Shown: piece after piece, positions 1 to 5,120 of the stretch
How positions within the stretch are numbered: the first letter of the stretch is position 1
Layout of the letters: each line of letters opens with the position of its first letter
Assembly: GCA_001776425.1 (NCBI GenBank)
Contig: MFBN01000032.1
Location: forward strand, 1-5,580
Direction of reading: 5' to 3'
Length of the DNA stretch: 5,580 nt
DNA from: Candidatus Curtissbacteria bacterium RIFCSPLOWO2_01_FULL_37_9
GTDB taxonomy: Bacteria; Patescibacteriota; Microgenomatia; Curtissbacterales; GWA2-41-24
The notes under the pieces: generated by a model
What the model was told of the DNA's origin: nothing
Databases searched by the model: none
What the model saw: the letters and a program-made list of their open reading frames with translations, nothing else
Translations under genes and position numbers: made by a program

Positions 1-474
1 CACAAGAGGACCTTTTATATAACCAAATCTTGATCCAGAAACCTCGGATGCTGTTTGAGTATCAATTAAACCAAGCTTTTCTCCAAGCTCCTGATGATTC
101 TTGACCTTAAAAGCAAATTTTTTTGGAGTACCCCATTTTCTGACAGGTTTATTGTCTGTTTCGTCTTTGCCAACGGGAACATCGTCGAGTGGAATATTTG
201 GTATTTCACGGATAAGAAAGTAAAACTCCTCATTTAATTTTTCGAGCTTATTCTCTTTCTCTTTAAGTTCCTTCTTTATCTCTGTACCTAGCTTTTCATC
301 TCTTTTTTCGGCTGCTTCTTTTCGTTTGGATCTTAATTTATCAACTTCCTCAATTAATTTCCGCCGCTTTGCATCAACTGATAACAATTTTTCAACGTCG
401 ATATCGAACCCTTTTTGTTTGGATTTTTCTTTGACCAATTTTGAATTTTCGCGAATAAATTTAATGTCTAACAT
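1..474 (-). CDS. serS: Serine--tRNA ligase, N-terminal part (runs off the left edge)
   Basis: Seryl-tRNA synthetase charges tRNA-Ser with serine in the cytoplasm. The window holds the first 158 codons, in frame to base 1; the family is usually about 420 residues, so the catalytic core is outside. The protein begins MLDIKFIRENSKLVKEK. Residues about 25-90 are a charged, Lys/Glu-rich helical stretch fitting the antiparallel coiled-coil arm that binds the long variable arm of tRNA-Ser. Then come the family signatures IPNIP (91-95), VPVGKDETDN (99-108) and VRKWG (111-115), and the approach to class II motif 1 (GSRFGYIKGPLV, 147-158). The ATG at 474 is chosen because a strong Shine-Dalgarno GGAGG lies five bases upstream (484-480). 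The first 14 bases overlap the end of the upstream GIY-YIG gene in another frame, which suggests co-transcription. Identity is very secure. Confidence 0.96.
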   Translation of the reverse strand, partial: MLDIKFIRENSKLVKEKSKQKGFDIDVEKLLSVDAKRRKLIEEVDKLRSKRKEAAEKRDEKLGTEIKKELKEKENKLEKLNEEFYFLIREIPNIPLDDVPVGKDETDNKPVRKWGTPKKFAFKVKNHQELGEKLGLIDTQTASEVSGSRFGYIKGPLV

Positions 475-799
475 GGACCCCTCCACCTGTCATTCTGGCT
501 TGTCCAGAATCTTCTGTTATTTTTGAATAAAGATCTTCGAGCTGTGGATTAAACCTTTGGATCATCTGCAATTTGTTAGTTCTATTCATATCCTTAATTT
601 GTTTTTCCCTAATAATCGCCTGCAGCTGGCCATCAATATCTTCATAGTAAACCAACTTATGTAAATGATATTTTTTTGTAAAACCTTCAACTAGTTCTTG
701 TTTGTGTTCGTAAACTCTTCTTACCAAATTGTTAGTAACTCCCGTATACAATGTGGATCTGTTGTTTGCCATAATGTAAACATACATCTTCTGGTTCAT
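461..799 (-). CDS. Small standalone GIY-YIG nuclease-domain protein
   Basis: This 112-residue protein is a single GIY-YIG domain of the UPF0213/YhbQ-like kind. The GIY motif appears as MYVYIM (5-10) and YIG as LYTG (17-20), followed by TNNLVRRVYEHK (22-33) with the conserved Arg, and REKQIK (64-69) with the probable metal-binding Glu65. These residues are consistent with an active Mg2+-dependent nuclease; the substrate of this family is poorly known. The ATG at 799 starts the domain; ATG 787 (MYVYIM) is an alternative. Reading upstream to 889 adds only repeat-encoded and HD-gene-overlapping sequence. Family members usually end near NPxxxDLY, here residues 84-91. The last 20 or so residues, including DSGQARMT (98-104 region), are encoded by a palindromic repeat and then by the serS leader, so they are probably an accreted tail. 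No good Shine-Dalgarno site is visible for either start. Confidence 0.88.
   Translation of the reverse strand: MNQKMYVYIMANNRSTLYTGVTNNLVRRVYEHKQELVEGFTKKYHLHKLVYYEDIDGQLQAIIREKQIKDMNRTNKLQMIQRFNPQLEDLYSKITEDSGQARMTGGGVHVRH
478..487 (-). promoter_or_regulatory. Shine-Dalgarno site of serS
   Basis: On the minus strand the bases GGTGGAGGGG precede the serS ATG; the GGAGG core (484-480) is five bases from the start codon. It is the strongest ribosome binding site in the window. It lies inside the last codons of the GIY-YIG reading frame and directly beside a palindromic repeat (488-512), so a hairpin in the mRNA would sit next to the site without covering it. Confidence 0.75.
488..512 (+). repeat. 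Palindromic repeat, copy A (inside the GIY-YIG 3' end)
   Basis: TGTCATTCTGG...CCAGAATCT has perfect 7-base arms (492-498 and 504-510) and a 5-base loop. It belongs to a family with GTCAT at one end and ATC at the other, which allows orientation to be assigned; this copy reads on the plus strand. Read in the GIY-YIG frame on the other strand it encodes about EDSGQARMT. Three related copies lie at 801-839, 1463-1489 and 1490-1516. Confidence 0.8.
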
Positions 800-800
800 T

Positions 801-839
801 GATTCTGGTGTCCTCGCTTCGCTCGTCCCCAGAATGACA
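801..839 (-). repeat. Palindromic repeat, copy B (between the HD and GIY-YIG genes)
   Basis: Seven-base arms ATTCTGG (802-808) and CCAGAAT (829-835) enclose a 20-base loop with the low-complexity core GAGCGAAGCGAG (minus strand). The GTCAT end is at 838-834 and the ATC end at 803-801, so the copy reads on the minus strand, opposite to copy A. It fills most of the 52-base gap and ends one base before the chosen GIY-YIG start codon. It is open in the GIY-YIG frame (ILGTSEARTPES), which explains why a longer but doubtful reading frame exists upstream. Confidence 0.8.
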
Positions 840-851
840 GGGGATGAGTGG

Positions 852-1451
852 TTATTTCTTTTGCCAGGAGCGTTCCGGCTCGACCTCATCTTTTAAGATC
901 ATTTCAACGGCGTCTTTGTGCCAGGGAATTTTGGTAATATGATAGACCTCTTTGAAATATTTTAACGCCGACATAGCGGCAGGAACACCTTTGGCTTGAG
1001 CCAGGGCATCGAGGTTATCGGCAACTTTGCAAAGCCGGGCCTCCAGAGTTTTTCGCCTCATGTATTCTTCAACTAATTCTACTATTTCTTTTTGCGACGG
1101 CAAGTCCTGTACCAGCCATTTAAGGCCCTCCTCTTCGATGGGGGCAAACGCGCCTTTGGCCATACCCTTAACAAGGGTACCGACATCGCCGACTATAGTT
1201 TCGGCCATATCATGAAACAGGGCCATTTTGAGCGCTTTGCCGACGTCAACCTGCCTGCCTGCAGGCAGGTTTTTATTCATTTCTGTTGCCAGCAAATAAA
1301 CTAACATTGTCGTTGTCCATGAATGGGCAGCTACCGAATCTGCTTCGTTTCTCTTAAAACCCAAAGCTATAAATCCTTGTCTGGGAAGTTCTTTTGCCCA
1401 TTGTAAAGTTAAAAATACTTTCAGGATTTTTTTTAAAGTTTCTCTTTTCAT
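852..1451 (-). CDS. HD-domain hydrolase, HDDC2/YfbR-like (probable 5'-deoxynucleotidase type)
   Basis: This 199-residue protein resembles the HDDC2/YfbR group of HD phosphohydrolases, of which characterised members remove phosphate from deoxynucleoside 5'-monophosphates. Visible metal ligands are His43 (AAHSW), His80-Asp81 in ALKMALFHDMAE and Asp145 in KVADNLDAL, with the typical ETIVGDV following the HD pair. That is a complete HD set, so it should be active; the nucleotide substrate is inferred from family only. Residues 62-68 (LPAGRQV) are encoded by a 16-base perfect palindrome (1254-1269) and look like an in-frame insertion in the loop before the HD helix. The start at 1451 gives a normal family N-terminus; the Shine-Dalgarno match is weak (AGAAAG, six bases upstream). 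The next gene, the GIY-YIG protein, follows after 52 bases; upstream lies a double palindrome. Confidence 0.87.
   Translation of the reverse strand: MKRETLKKILKVFLTLQWAKELPRQGFIALGFKRNEADSVAAHSWTTTMLVYLLATEMNKNLPAGRQVDVGKALKMALFHDMAETIVGDVGTLVKGMAKGAFAPIEEEGLKWLVQDLPSQKEIVELVEEYMRRKTLEARLCKVADNLDALAQAKGVPAAMSALKYFKEVYHITKIPWHKDAVEMILKDEVEPERSWQKK
1249..1270. repeat. In-frame palindromic repeat encoding LPAGRQV
   Basis: Bases 1254-1269, CCTGCCTGCAGGCAGG, are their own reverse complement, and the CCTG unit is repeated once more on the left. In the HD gene frame this gives Leu-Pro-Ala-Gly-Arg-Gln-Val. The GC-rich, four-base-periodic composition is unlike the surrounding gene and suggests an inserted repeat unit that keeps the frame. 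Confidence 0.75.
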
Positions 1452-1462
1452 TGATGTCTTTC

Positions 1463-1489
1463 TGTCATCCTGAACTTGATTCAGGATCT
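1463..1489 (+). repeat. Palindromic repeat, copy C1
   Basis: TGTCATCCTGAA...TTCAGGATCT has 8-base perfect arms (1467-1474 and 1480-1487) and a 5-base loop. GTCAT at the left and ATC at the right place it on the plus strand. It lies directly beside copy C2, which is inverted. Together they occupy most of the 78-base gap between the two HD-domain genes. Confidence 0.8.
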
Positions 1490-1516
1490 AGATTCTGAAA
1501 TGAATTCAGAATGACG
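1490..1516 (-). repeat. Palindromic repeat, copy C2 (inverted relative to C1)
   Basis: ATTCTGAA (1492-1499) and TTCAGAAT (1505-1512) form an 8-base perfect stem with a 5-base loop. GTCAT reads on the minus strand at 1515-1511. C1 and C2 differ at one stem base pair (C:G against T:A), a compensatory difference that keeps both stems perfect. The outer GTCAT/ATGAC arms (1464-1468, 1511-1515) can also pair. No T-run follows the hairpin in the direction of transcription, so it is not a standard terminator. Confidence 0.8.
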
Positions 1517-1529
1517 AAAAAACTAAGCT

Positions 1530-2105
1530 TCATAAGCCTAAAACATCACCTTTTTCTTGCATAGCTGTTAAGACTATTTTTGTAAATTCTTCCAAAGGAA
1601 TACCAAGTTCGCTGTCACAAGTTGTGATTTGATCACGGTTGGCGCCGGCAGCAAACGACTTATCCTTGAATTTACGCATGACTGATTCGGCAGTTACTGA
1701 TTTTAATTTTTTATCCGGCTGGACTAGAGCACAAGCGACTACAAGACCGGCCAGCTCATCGCAAGCATAAATCGCCTTGGCCATAAGACTTGTTCTTGGC
1801 GCTTTGTCGCAGTGGCCGCGAATTGCATCAATAACTTCTTGCTTCTCCCCTATCTCTTTTAACTTTTTTGTAGTCTCTTCGGTATGTGCATCAAGCGACT
1901 TTCCAGTTAGCTCATAATCGGCATCATGCAACAGGCCGACTATTTCCCAATCCTTTTCATCAAACGGTTCTGATTGGGTAGAATTCCCTTGCGTTAATTT
2001 AATGCAAAGGTCTCGCATTACAAACCCGCAAGCCAACGCATGTTTAATCATATTAGGAGAATTCTCTAGTTCCTCTAAGATCTTTAGCGCTTCATATTTG
2101 GTCAT
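1530..2105 (-). CDS. HD-domain protein (metal-dependent phosphohydrolase family, substrate unknown)
   Basis: This 191-residue protein is a single HD domain. Candidate metal ligands in order are His22 (NMIKHAL), His60-Asp61 (VGLLHDADYELT), His74 (DAHTEE), His98 (IRGHCD) and Asp116 (YACDELAGLVVA), matching the HD pattern H...HD...H...H...D. The C-terminal part, with LVQPDKKL (127-134), VMRKFKDKSFAAGANRDQI (142-160) and LEEF (171-174), is typical of a conserved bacterial HD family often annotated only as HD-domain or HDIG protein; its substrate is unknown to me. The ATG at 2105 overlaps the lysS stop by 14 bases, pointing to coupled translation. No clear Shine-Dalgarno site is seen. It is a different HD family from the gene downstream (852-1451). 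Confidence 0.88.
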   Translation of the reverse strand: MTKYEALKILEELENSPNMIKHALACGFVMRDLCIKLTQGNSTQSEPFDEKDWEIVGLLHDADYELTGKSLDAHTEETTKKLKEIGEKQEVIDAIRGHCDKAPRTSLMAKAIYACDELAGLVVACALVQPDKKLKSVTAESVMRKFKDKSFAAGANRDQITTCDSELGIPLEEFTKIVLTAMQEKGDVLGL

Positions 2106-3543
2106 TCTTTGGTTTAATCATGGGGAAAAATACCGTTTCCCTGATTGGCTTATCAACTAAAACTGCAAAAAGACGCTGCGAAAGACCAAAGCCAACAGCC
2201 GGAGGCATTCCATATTCAAGCGCCTCAATAAAATCCTGATCTAACATCTGCGCTTCGATATCCCCTGCTTTTCTAAGTGCTTGCTGCTCCTTAAATCTCG
2301 CTTCCTGGTCAAATGGATCATTAAGCTCTGACCAGCCATTGCCAATTTCTGTTCCGGCAGCAAGTACTTGAACCCGCTGAACCGTTTGAGGATCGCCGGA
2401 ATTGCGTTTTGCAAGTGGGGACACAATCACCGGATGATTAACCAGCAGTGTTGGCTGAATAATTTTTGGCTTTACAGCTTTTTTGTAAATTAAATCGACA
2501 AGTCTGCCTTCACCTAAATTTTTTGCGGGTTTTGCTCCTAGTTTATCTGCCAATTTGTATAGTTCTTTTATGCTTGGATTTTTGGAAATATCAAGACCGG
2601 CTTCCTGCTTTAATGAATCGCGATAATCTATTTTTTCCCACTTTTTATCCCAATCAAGTGTCTTTCTGTTGTTTTGTGTTTTAGTAGTTTTGAACGTTTC
2701 TTTAACAATAAACCGGTAATACTGCTCAATAAAATTCACTAAATCCTCAAATGTCGCATATGCCCAATAAAATTCCATTTGTAAATAATCCTGAAGGTGT
2801 TCTGCGTCTATTCCTTCATTTCTGAAAATTTTGCCAATTTCAAAAATTTTCTCATATCCCCCTACCAATAGCCTTTTTTGATAAAGCTCCAGGGATATTC
2901 TTAAGTAGAAATCGCAATTTAATGCATTGTGGTGAGTCGTAAATGGTCTGGCATCGGCCCCGCCGGGAACCTGCTCAAGAGCAGGAGTTTCCACTTCCAG
3001 AAATCCGTGATTGACTAAATACTCGCGAACGCTCGACCAAAATTTTGTTTTTTGAACAAATAAATCTTTAGTTTGGGGATTGGCAATTAGATCTAGGTAC
3101 CTTTTTCGCAGTCTAGTTTCAATGTCCTTTAGACCATAAAAAGAGGCGGGGACGGGTCTAAGGGATTTTGTGAGAAGATTGAAATCTGAAACAAAGATGG
3201 TTATTTCGCCGGCTTTAGTTTTATCGACTTTACCGGTTACTTCAATAAAATCACCGATATCGAGTAATCCTAACAACTGACCATTGACGTTTGACAATTG
3301 ACTTATTGAAAAAAAGAGTTGGATTTTTGCGGATTGGTCAACAAGATCGGCAAAAGTTGAGCCGCCATGTGATCGAGTGCCCATGATTCGGCCGGCACAT
3401 ATGACGTTTTTGCCAGGTGATTTCAAACATGTGGCAATCGATTGTTTTTTGGCGGAAGTTGAAGGGTAAGGATCAACCTTTAATTTTTTAATTTTTGCCA
3501 GTTTTTCAATACGGATTTTACGAAGTTTCTCGATAGGCTCCAT
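2092..3543 (-). CDS. lysS: Lysine--tRNA ligase, class II
   Basis: Class II lysyl-tRNA synthetase, 483 residues, slightly shorter than the usual 490-505. After a basic N-terminal helix ending in KVDPYPS (22-28) comes the OB-fold anticodon-binding domain (about 46-125: VICAGRIMGTRSHGGSTFADL). The catalytic core has RLRKRYLDLIANP (144-156), motif 1 around FLEVETPAL (181-189), motif 2 EIGKIFRNEGID (235-246) with Arg241 followed by MEFYWAYA (256-263), and EIGNGWSELNDPFDQEARF (399-417). Motif 3 is GFGLSQRL (451-458) with Arg457, after EYGMPPAV; it is one residue shorter than the common GLGIGIDRL form. The protein ends FFPMIKPK near the C-terminus. The ATG at 3543 gives a family-like N-terminus but has no Shine-Dalgarno site; a possible promoter just upstream would give a nearly leaderless mRNA. 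It overlaps the HD gene downstream by 14 bases. Confidence 0.96.
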   Translation of the reverse strand: MEPIEKLRKIRIEKLAKIKKLKVDPYPSTSAKKQSIATCLKSPGKNVICAGRIMGTRSHGGSTFADLVDQSAKIQLFFSISQLSNVNGQLLGLLDIGDFIEVTGKVDKTKAGEITIFVSDFNLLTKSLRPVPASFYGLKDIETRLRKRYLDLIANPQTKDLFVQKTKFWSSVREYLVNHGFLEVETPALEQVPGGADARPFTTHHNALNCDFYLRISLELYQKRLLVGGYEKIFEIGKIFRNEGIDAEHLQDYLQMEFYWAYATFEDLVNFIEQYYRFIVKETFKTTKTQNNRKTLDWDKKWEKIDYRDSLKQEAGLDISKNPSIKELYKLADKLGAKPAKNLGEGRLVDLIYKKAVKPKIIQPTLLVNHPVIVSPLAKRNSGDPQTVQRVQVLAAGTEIGNGWSELNDPFDQEARFKEQQALRKAGDIEAQMLDQDFIEALEYGMPPAVGFGLSQRLFAVLVDKPIRETVFFPMIKPKNDQI

Positions 3544-3552
3544 GATGCTTAG

Positions 3553-3581
3553 AGTATACGTAAAGCTTGCGGTCCACGCAA
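3553..3581 (-). promoter_or_regulatory. Possible sigma70-type promoter of lysS
   Basis: On the minus strand TATACT (3558-3553) matches the -10 consensus at five of six bases. TTGCGT (3581-3576), 17 bases upstream, matches the -35 consensus only at TTG. Transcription would begin near 3546, about three bases before the lysS ATG, giving a nearly leaderless mRNA, which fits the absent Shine-Dalgarno site. The -35 box lies in repeat 1 of the gap. The call rests on sequence match alone. Confidence 0.35.
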
Positions 3582-3596
3582 GAGCGCGGACCTAAA
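3562..3596 (-). repeat. lysS upstream repeat, unit 1 (hairpin)
   Basis: On the minus strand this unit runs from TTTAGG to ACCGCAAGC. GGTCCGCGC and GCGTGGACC (3592-3571) pair into a 9-base stem with a TCTT loop; one pair is G-U, possible only in minus-strand RNA (A-C on the plus strand). An alternative 6-base stem, CTTGCG/CGCAAG (3582-3566), excludes the first. Related units lie at 3613-3658 and 3659-3699. Confidence 0.6.
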
Positions 3597-3622
3597 ACTT
3601 TTGTTAGTGAAACGAAAGTTTT
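3594..3622. repeat. Inverted repeat between lysS upstream units 1 and 2
   Basis: AAAACTTT (3594-3601) and AAAGTTTT (3615-3622) are perfect 8-base arms separated by 13 bases. It lies between the first two TTTAGG...ACCGCAA units. It could be a binding site or simply the decayed edge of a repeat unit; no T-run supports a terminator. Confidence 0.45.
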
Positions 3623-3658
3623 GCGGTGTTCCTCTGCGAGCAGAACGACGCACCTAAA
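3613..3658 (-). repeat. lysS upstream repeat, unit 2 (degenerate)
   Basis: This unit shares TTTAGG and ACCGCAA ends with units 1 and 3 but has a longer, diverged middle (32 rather than 24 or 27 bases from TTGCGGT to CCTAAA on the plus strand). GGTG/CACC (3625-3628, 3651-3654) and an internal TCTG/CAGA pairing give an imperfect hairpin. Confidence 0.5.
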
Positions 3659-3699
3659 GCGAAGCTTGCGGTGGTCGCAAGAGAGCTGCGGGCCTAAAG
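3659..3699 (-). repeat. lysS upstream repeat, unit 3
   Basis: The unit runs on the minus strand from CTTTAGGCCCGC to ACCGCAAGCTTCGC. CTTGCG/CGCAAG (3681-3665) forms a 6-base stem with a 5-base loop, the same stem as the alternative fold of unit 1. It lies just after the stop of the upstream metallopeptidase-like gene and before unit 2. Confidence 0.55.
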
Positions 3700-3716
3700 A
3701 AAAGGAGAGCAATTTA

Positions 3717-5120
3717 TTAAGCAGCTTTTAAAATTCTATCTTCTTGTTGCCTCAGTTGAGCTGGAGTCATTGGTCTTGAAAGAGCAAGTTGCAGGAGCTT
3801 CGCTTTCTGTTGAGGGTTTGCCTTTATACAAAAAGTCATAAACTCGTAATCAGCTAATCCGTAAATGGGCAAATAAGCCCGCTCAAATGGTCTTGTTGTT
3901 CCTTCTTCAAGCAACGTTCTAATTTCCTCCGGATTCTTTAGGGGTATGTATGTTCTAATTCTATCGGCGACTTGATCAATAGTTAACGTGGGATCGGTTT
4001 CCAGTAAATAGAGCCCATTAGACAATGCCCTTTTTTCCAGTCTATAAAGGCCAATTGCCAGTTGGGCGTCTAAACTTAAATCAATCGAGGCAAAGTGGCT
4101 AACTGTTTGGGCTATTCCTTCAAACTGGTGACAGCCAGGACTAGGGATAGGCAAGATACCGGCAGCCGGATCAAGGTTTCCTTTTAGGATTTCTTCTCTT
4201 ACTAAATAGCCATAATAAAAATGGAGTGGTTCATGAGTTGCATACATTTCAATTGACCCCTCATCCCAGCTTTGCCTGTGTCTTTCGTGCCAATTAGCAA
4301 AAAGGGTGTTACCTTCAAGGCCCATTCTTTCATACATTCTCCACCAGGCATTTTCGACTACCCAAACAGTCCTAAAATCAACTTTTCTCAGATCAAGTCC
4401 ACCCAAGGCCATACCAACTTGAAACCTATGGCCGTTATCATAAAATTTAAAACGCTCAGAGATCTCAACCGGTGAATCATACTTTTTAAACTGTTTGTAC
4501 GTGAAGAGAGCGGCCCTGACGCTCGCTGGGTTACGCCCGTTAAATTTCAGGCCAATTTGACTAAGAATCTCAAGAGCCTTTGAATAATCTTCATCATCCA
4601 ATACCTTCCAGGGAATTAATCTTAATTCGATACCGGAAACCTTCAAAAGATACTCGCGATAATCCATTTTCTTCTCACCTCTTGAGAGTCTTTCACACTC
4701 CTCAAAATAGGTCACAGTCGATACCAAATTGTCGTGTATTAAATGCCACTCAGGGGGCAAACGCTTAAAACCAAGTTTCCCGATCTTGCCAATATCTTCC
4801 CTAAATCTGGCAAGAGCCTCCTCTTCTTGAAGTGGTAAAATCAGCGCGGCGTCAGAAGGGCCGACAAAATAACCATCAACCACAAAATCGCCTTGAGTTT
4901 TAAGATGCATGTCAAAGCGGGAATACGTATTTATAATCGACGAGGACAAATCTCTAATTTGCTCTTCAAGCGTAAGGGTTGTTTCGACATCTGCAGTGGG
5001 TGTTCTCCCACGTACACGTCCTCGGCTAACCCTGAAAGAAACGCGTCTTGCGGGTTCTGAATGAAAACGGGGCCCCTGATCGGCCCCTTTTGTGGAAAGA
5101 CCCAAGACTTCTTTTGCCAT
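3717..5120 (-). CDS. Uncharacterised HExxH protein, probable gluzincin-type zinc metallopeptidase
   Basis: I do not recognise the exact family of this 467-residue protein. The key signal is YATHEPLHFYYGY, with HEPLH (296-300) as an HExxH zinc motif, followed 34 residues later by FEGIAQ (333-338), whose Glu334 is well placed as the third zinc ligand. HExxH plus a downstream EGxA is the gluzincin arrangement seen in peptidase groups such as DUF885 and DUF1704. The rest looks soluble: no signal peptide or membrane segment is evident, so a cytoplasmic enzyme is likely. Residues 1-45 are Arg-rich and low in complexity (ARRVSFRVSRGRVRGRTP) and probably disordered. Residues 255-305 are rich in aromatic residues around the zinc motif. 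The ATG at 5120 directly abuts the TAA of the upstream gene, with AAAGGG nine bases upstream as Shine-Dalgarno site. The reading frame is certain; peptidase activity is inferred. Confidence 0.85.
   Translation of the reverse strand: MAKEVLGLSTKGADQGPRFHSEPARRVSFRVSRGRVRGRTPTADVETTLTLEEQIRDLSSSIINTYSRFDMHLKTQGDFVVDGYFVGPSDAALILPLQEEEALARFREDIGKIGKLGFKRLPPEWHLIHDNLVSTVTYFEECERLSRGEKKMDYREYLLKVSGIELRLIPWKVLDDEDYSKALEILSQIGLKFNGRNPASVRAALFTYKQFKKYDSPVEISERFKFYDNGHRFQVGMALGGLDLRKVDFRTVWVVENAWWRMYERMGLEGNTLFANWHERHRQSWDEGSIEMYATHEPLHFYYGYLVREEILKGNLDPAAGILPIPSPGCHQFEGIAQTVSHFASIDLSLDAQLAIGLYRLEKRALSNGLYLLETDPTLTIDQVADRIRTYIPLKNPEEIRTLLEEGTTRPFERAYLPIYGLADYEFMTFCIKANPQQKAKLLQLALSRPMTPAQLRQQEDRILKAA

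Noticed and set aside
326..526. Plus-strand reading frame opposite serS, and others at 1027-1304, 2466-2684, 4272-4475 and 4580-4768
   Set aside because: They lie antisense to well-supported genes and show no domain features.
461..889. Longer 142-residue reading of the GIY-YIG gene starting at 889
   Set aside because: The additional 30 residues overlap the HD gene end and a palindromic repeat (ILGTSEARTPES), have no domain character, and the GIY-YIG domain begins right after the ATG at 799.
1463..1516. Intrinsic terminator between the two HD genes
   Set aside because: Stable hairpins are present but no T-run follows them on either strand in the right direction; the T-run on the minus strand precedes the stems.
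2241..2426. Minus-strand 61-residue frame inside lysS
   Set aside because: It is an out-of-frame shadow of the conserved lysS core.
3562..3699. T-box riboswitch upstream of lysS
   Set aside because: GCGTGGACCGCAAG faintly resembles the T-box core, but there is no Stem I architecture, specifier loop or terminator with T-run, and the similarity repeats in a degenerate way that fits a repeat family better.
3562..3699. CRISPR array
   Set aside because: Three units are too diverged, spacing is irregular, and there are no unique spacers between identical repeats or cas genes.
3518..3712. 64-residue minus-strand reading frame over the lysS upstream repeats
   Set aside because: It is composed of the repeat units and overlaps the lysS start in another frame; no domain or codon signal supports it.
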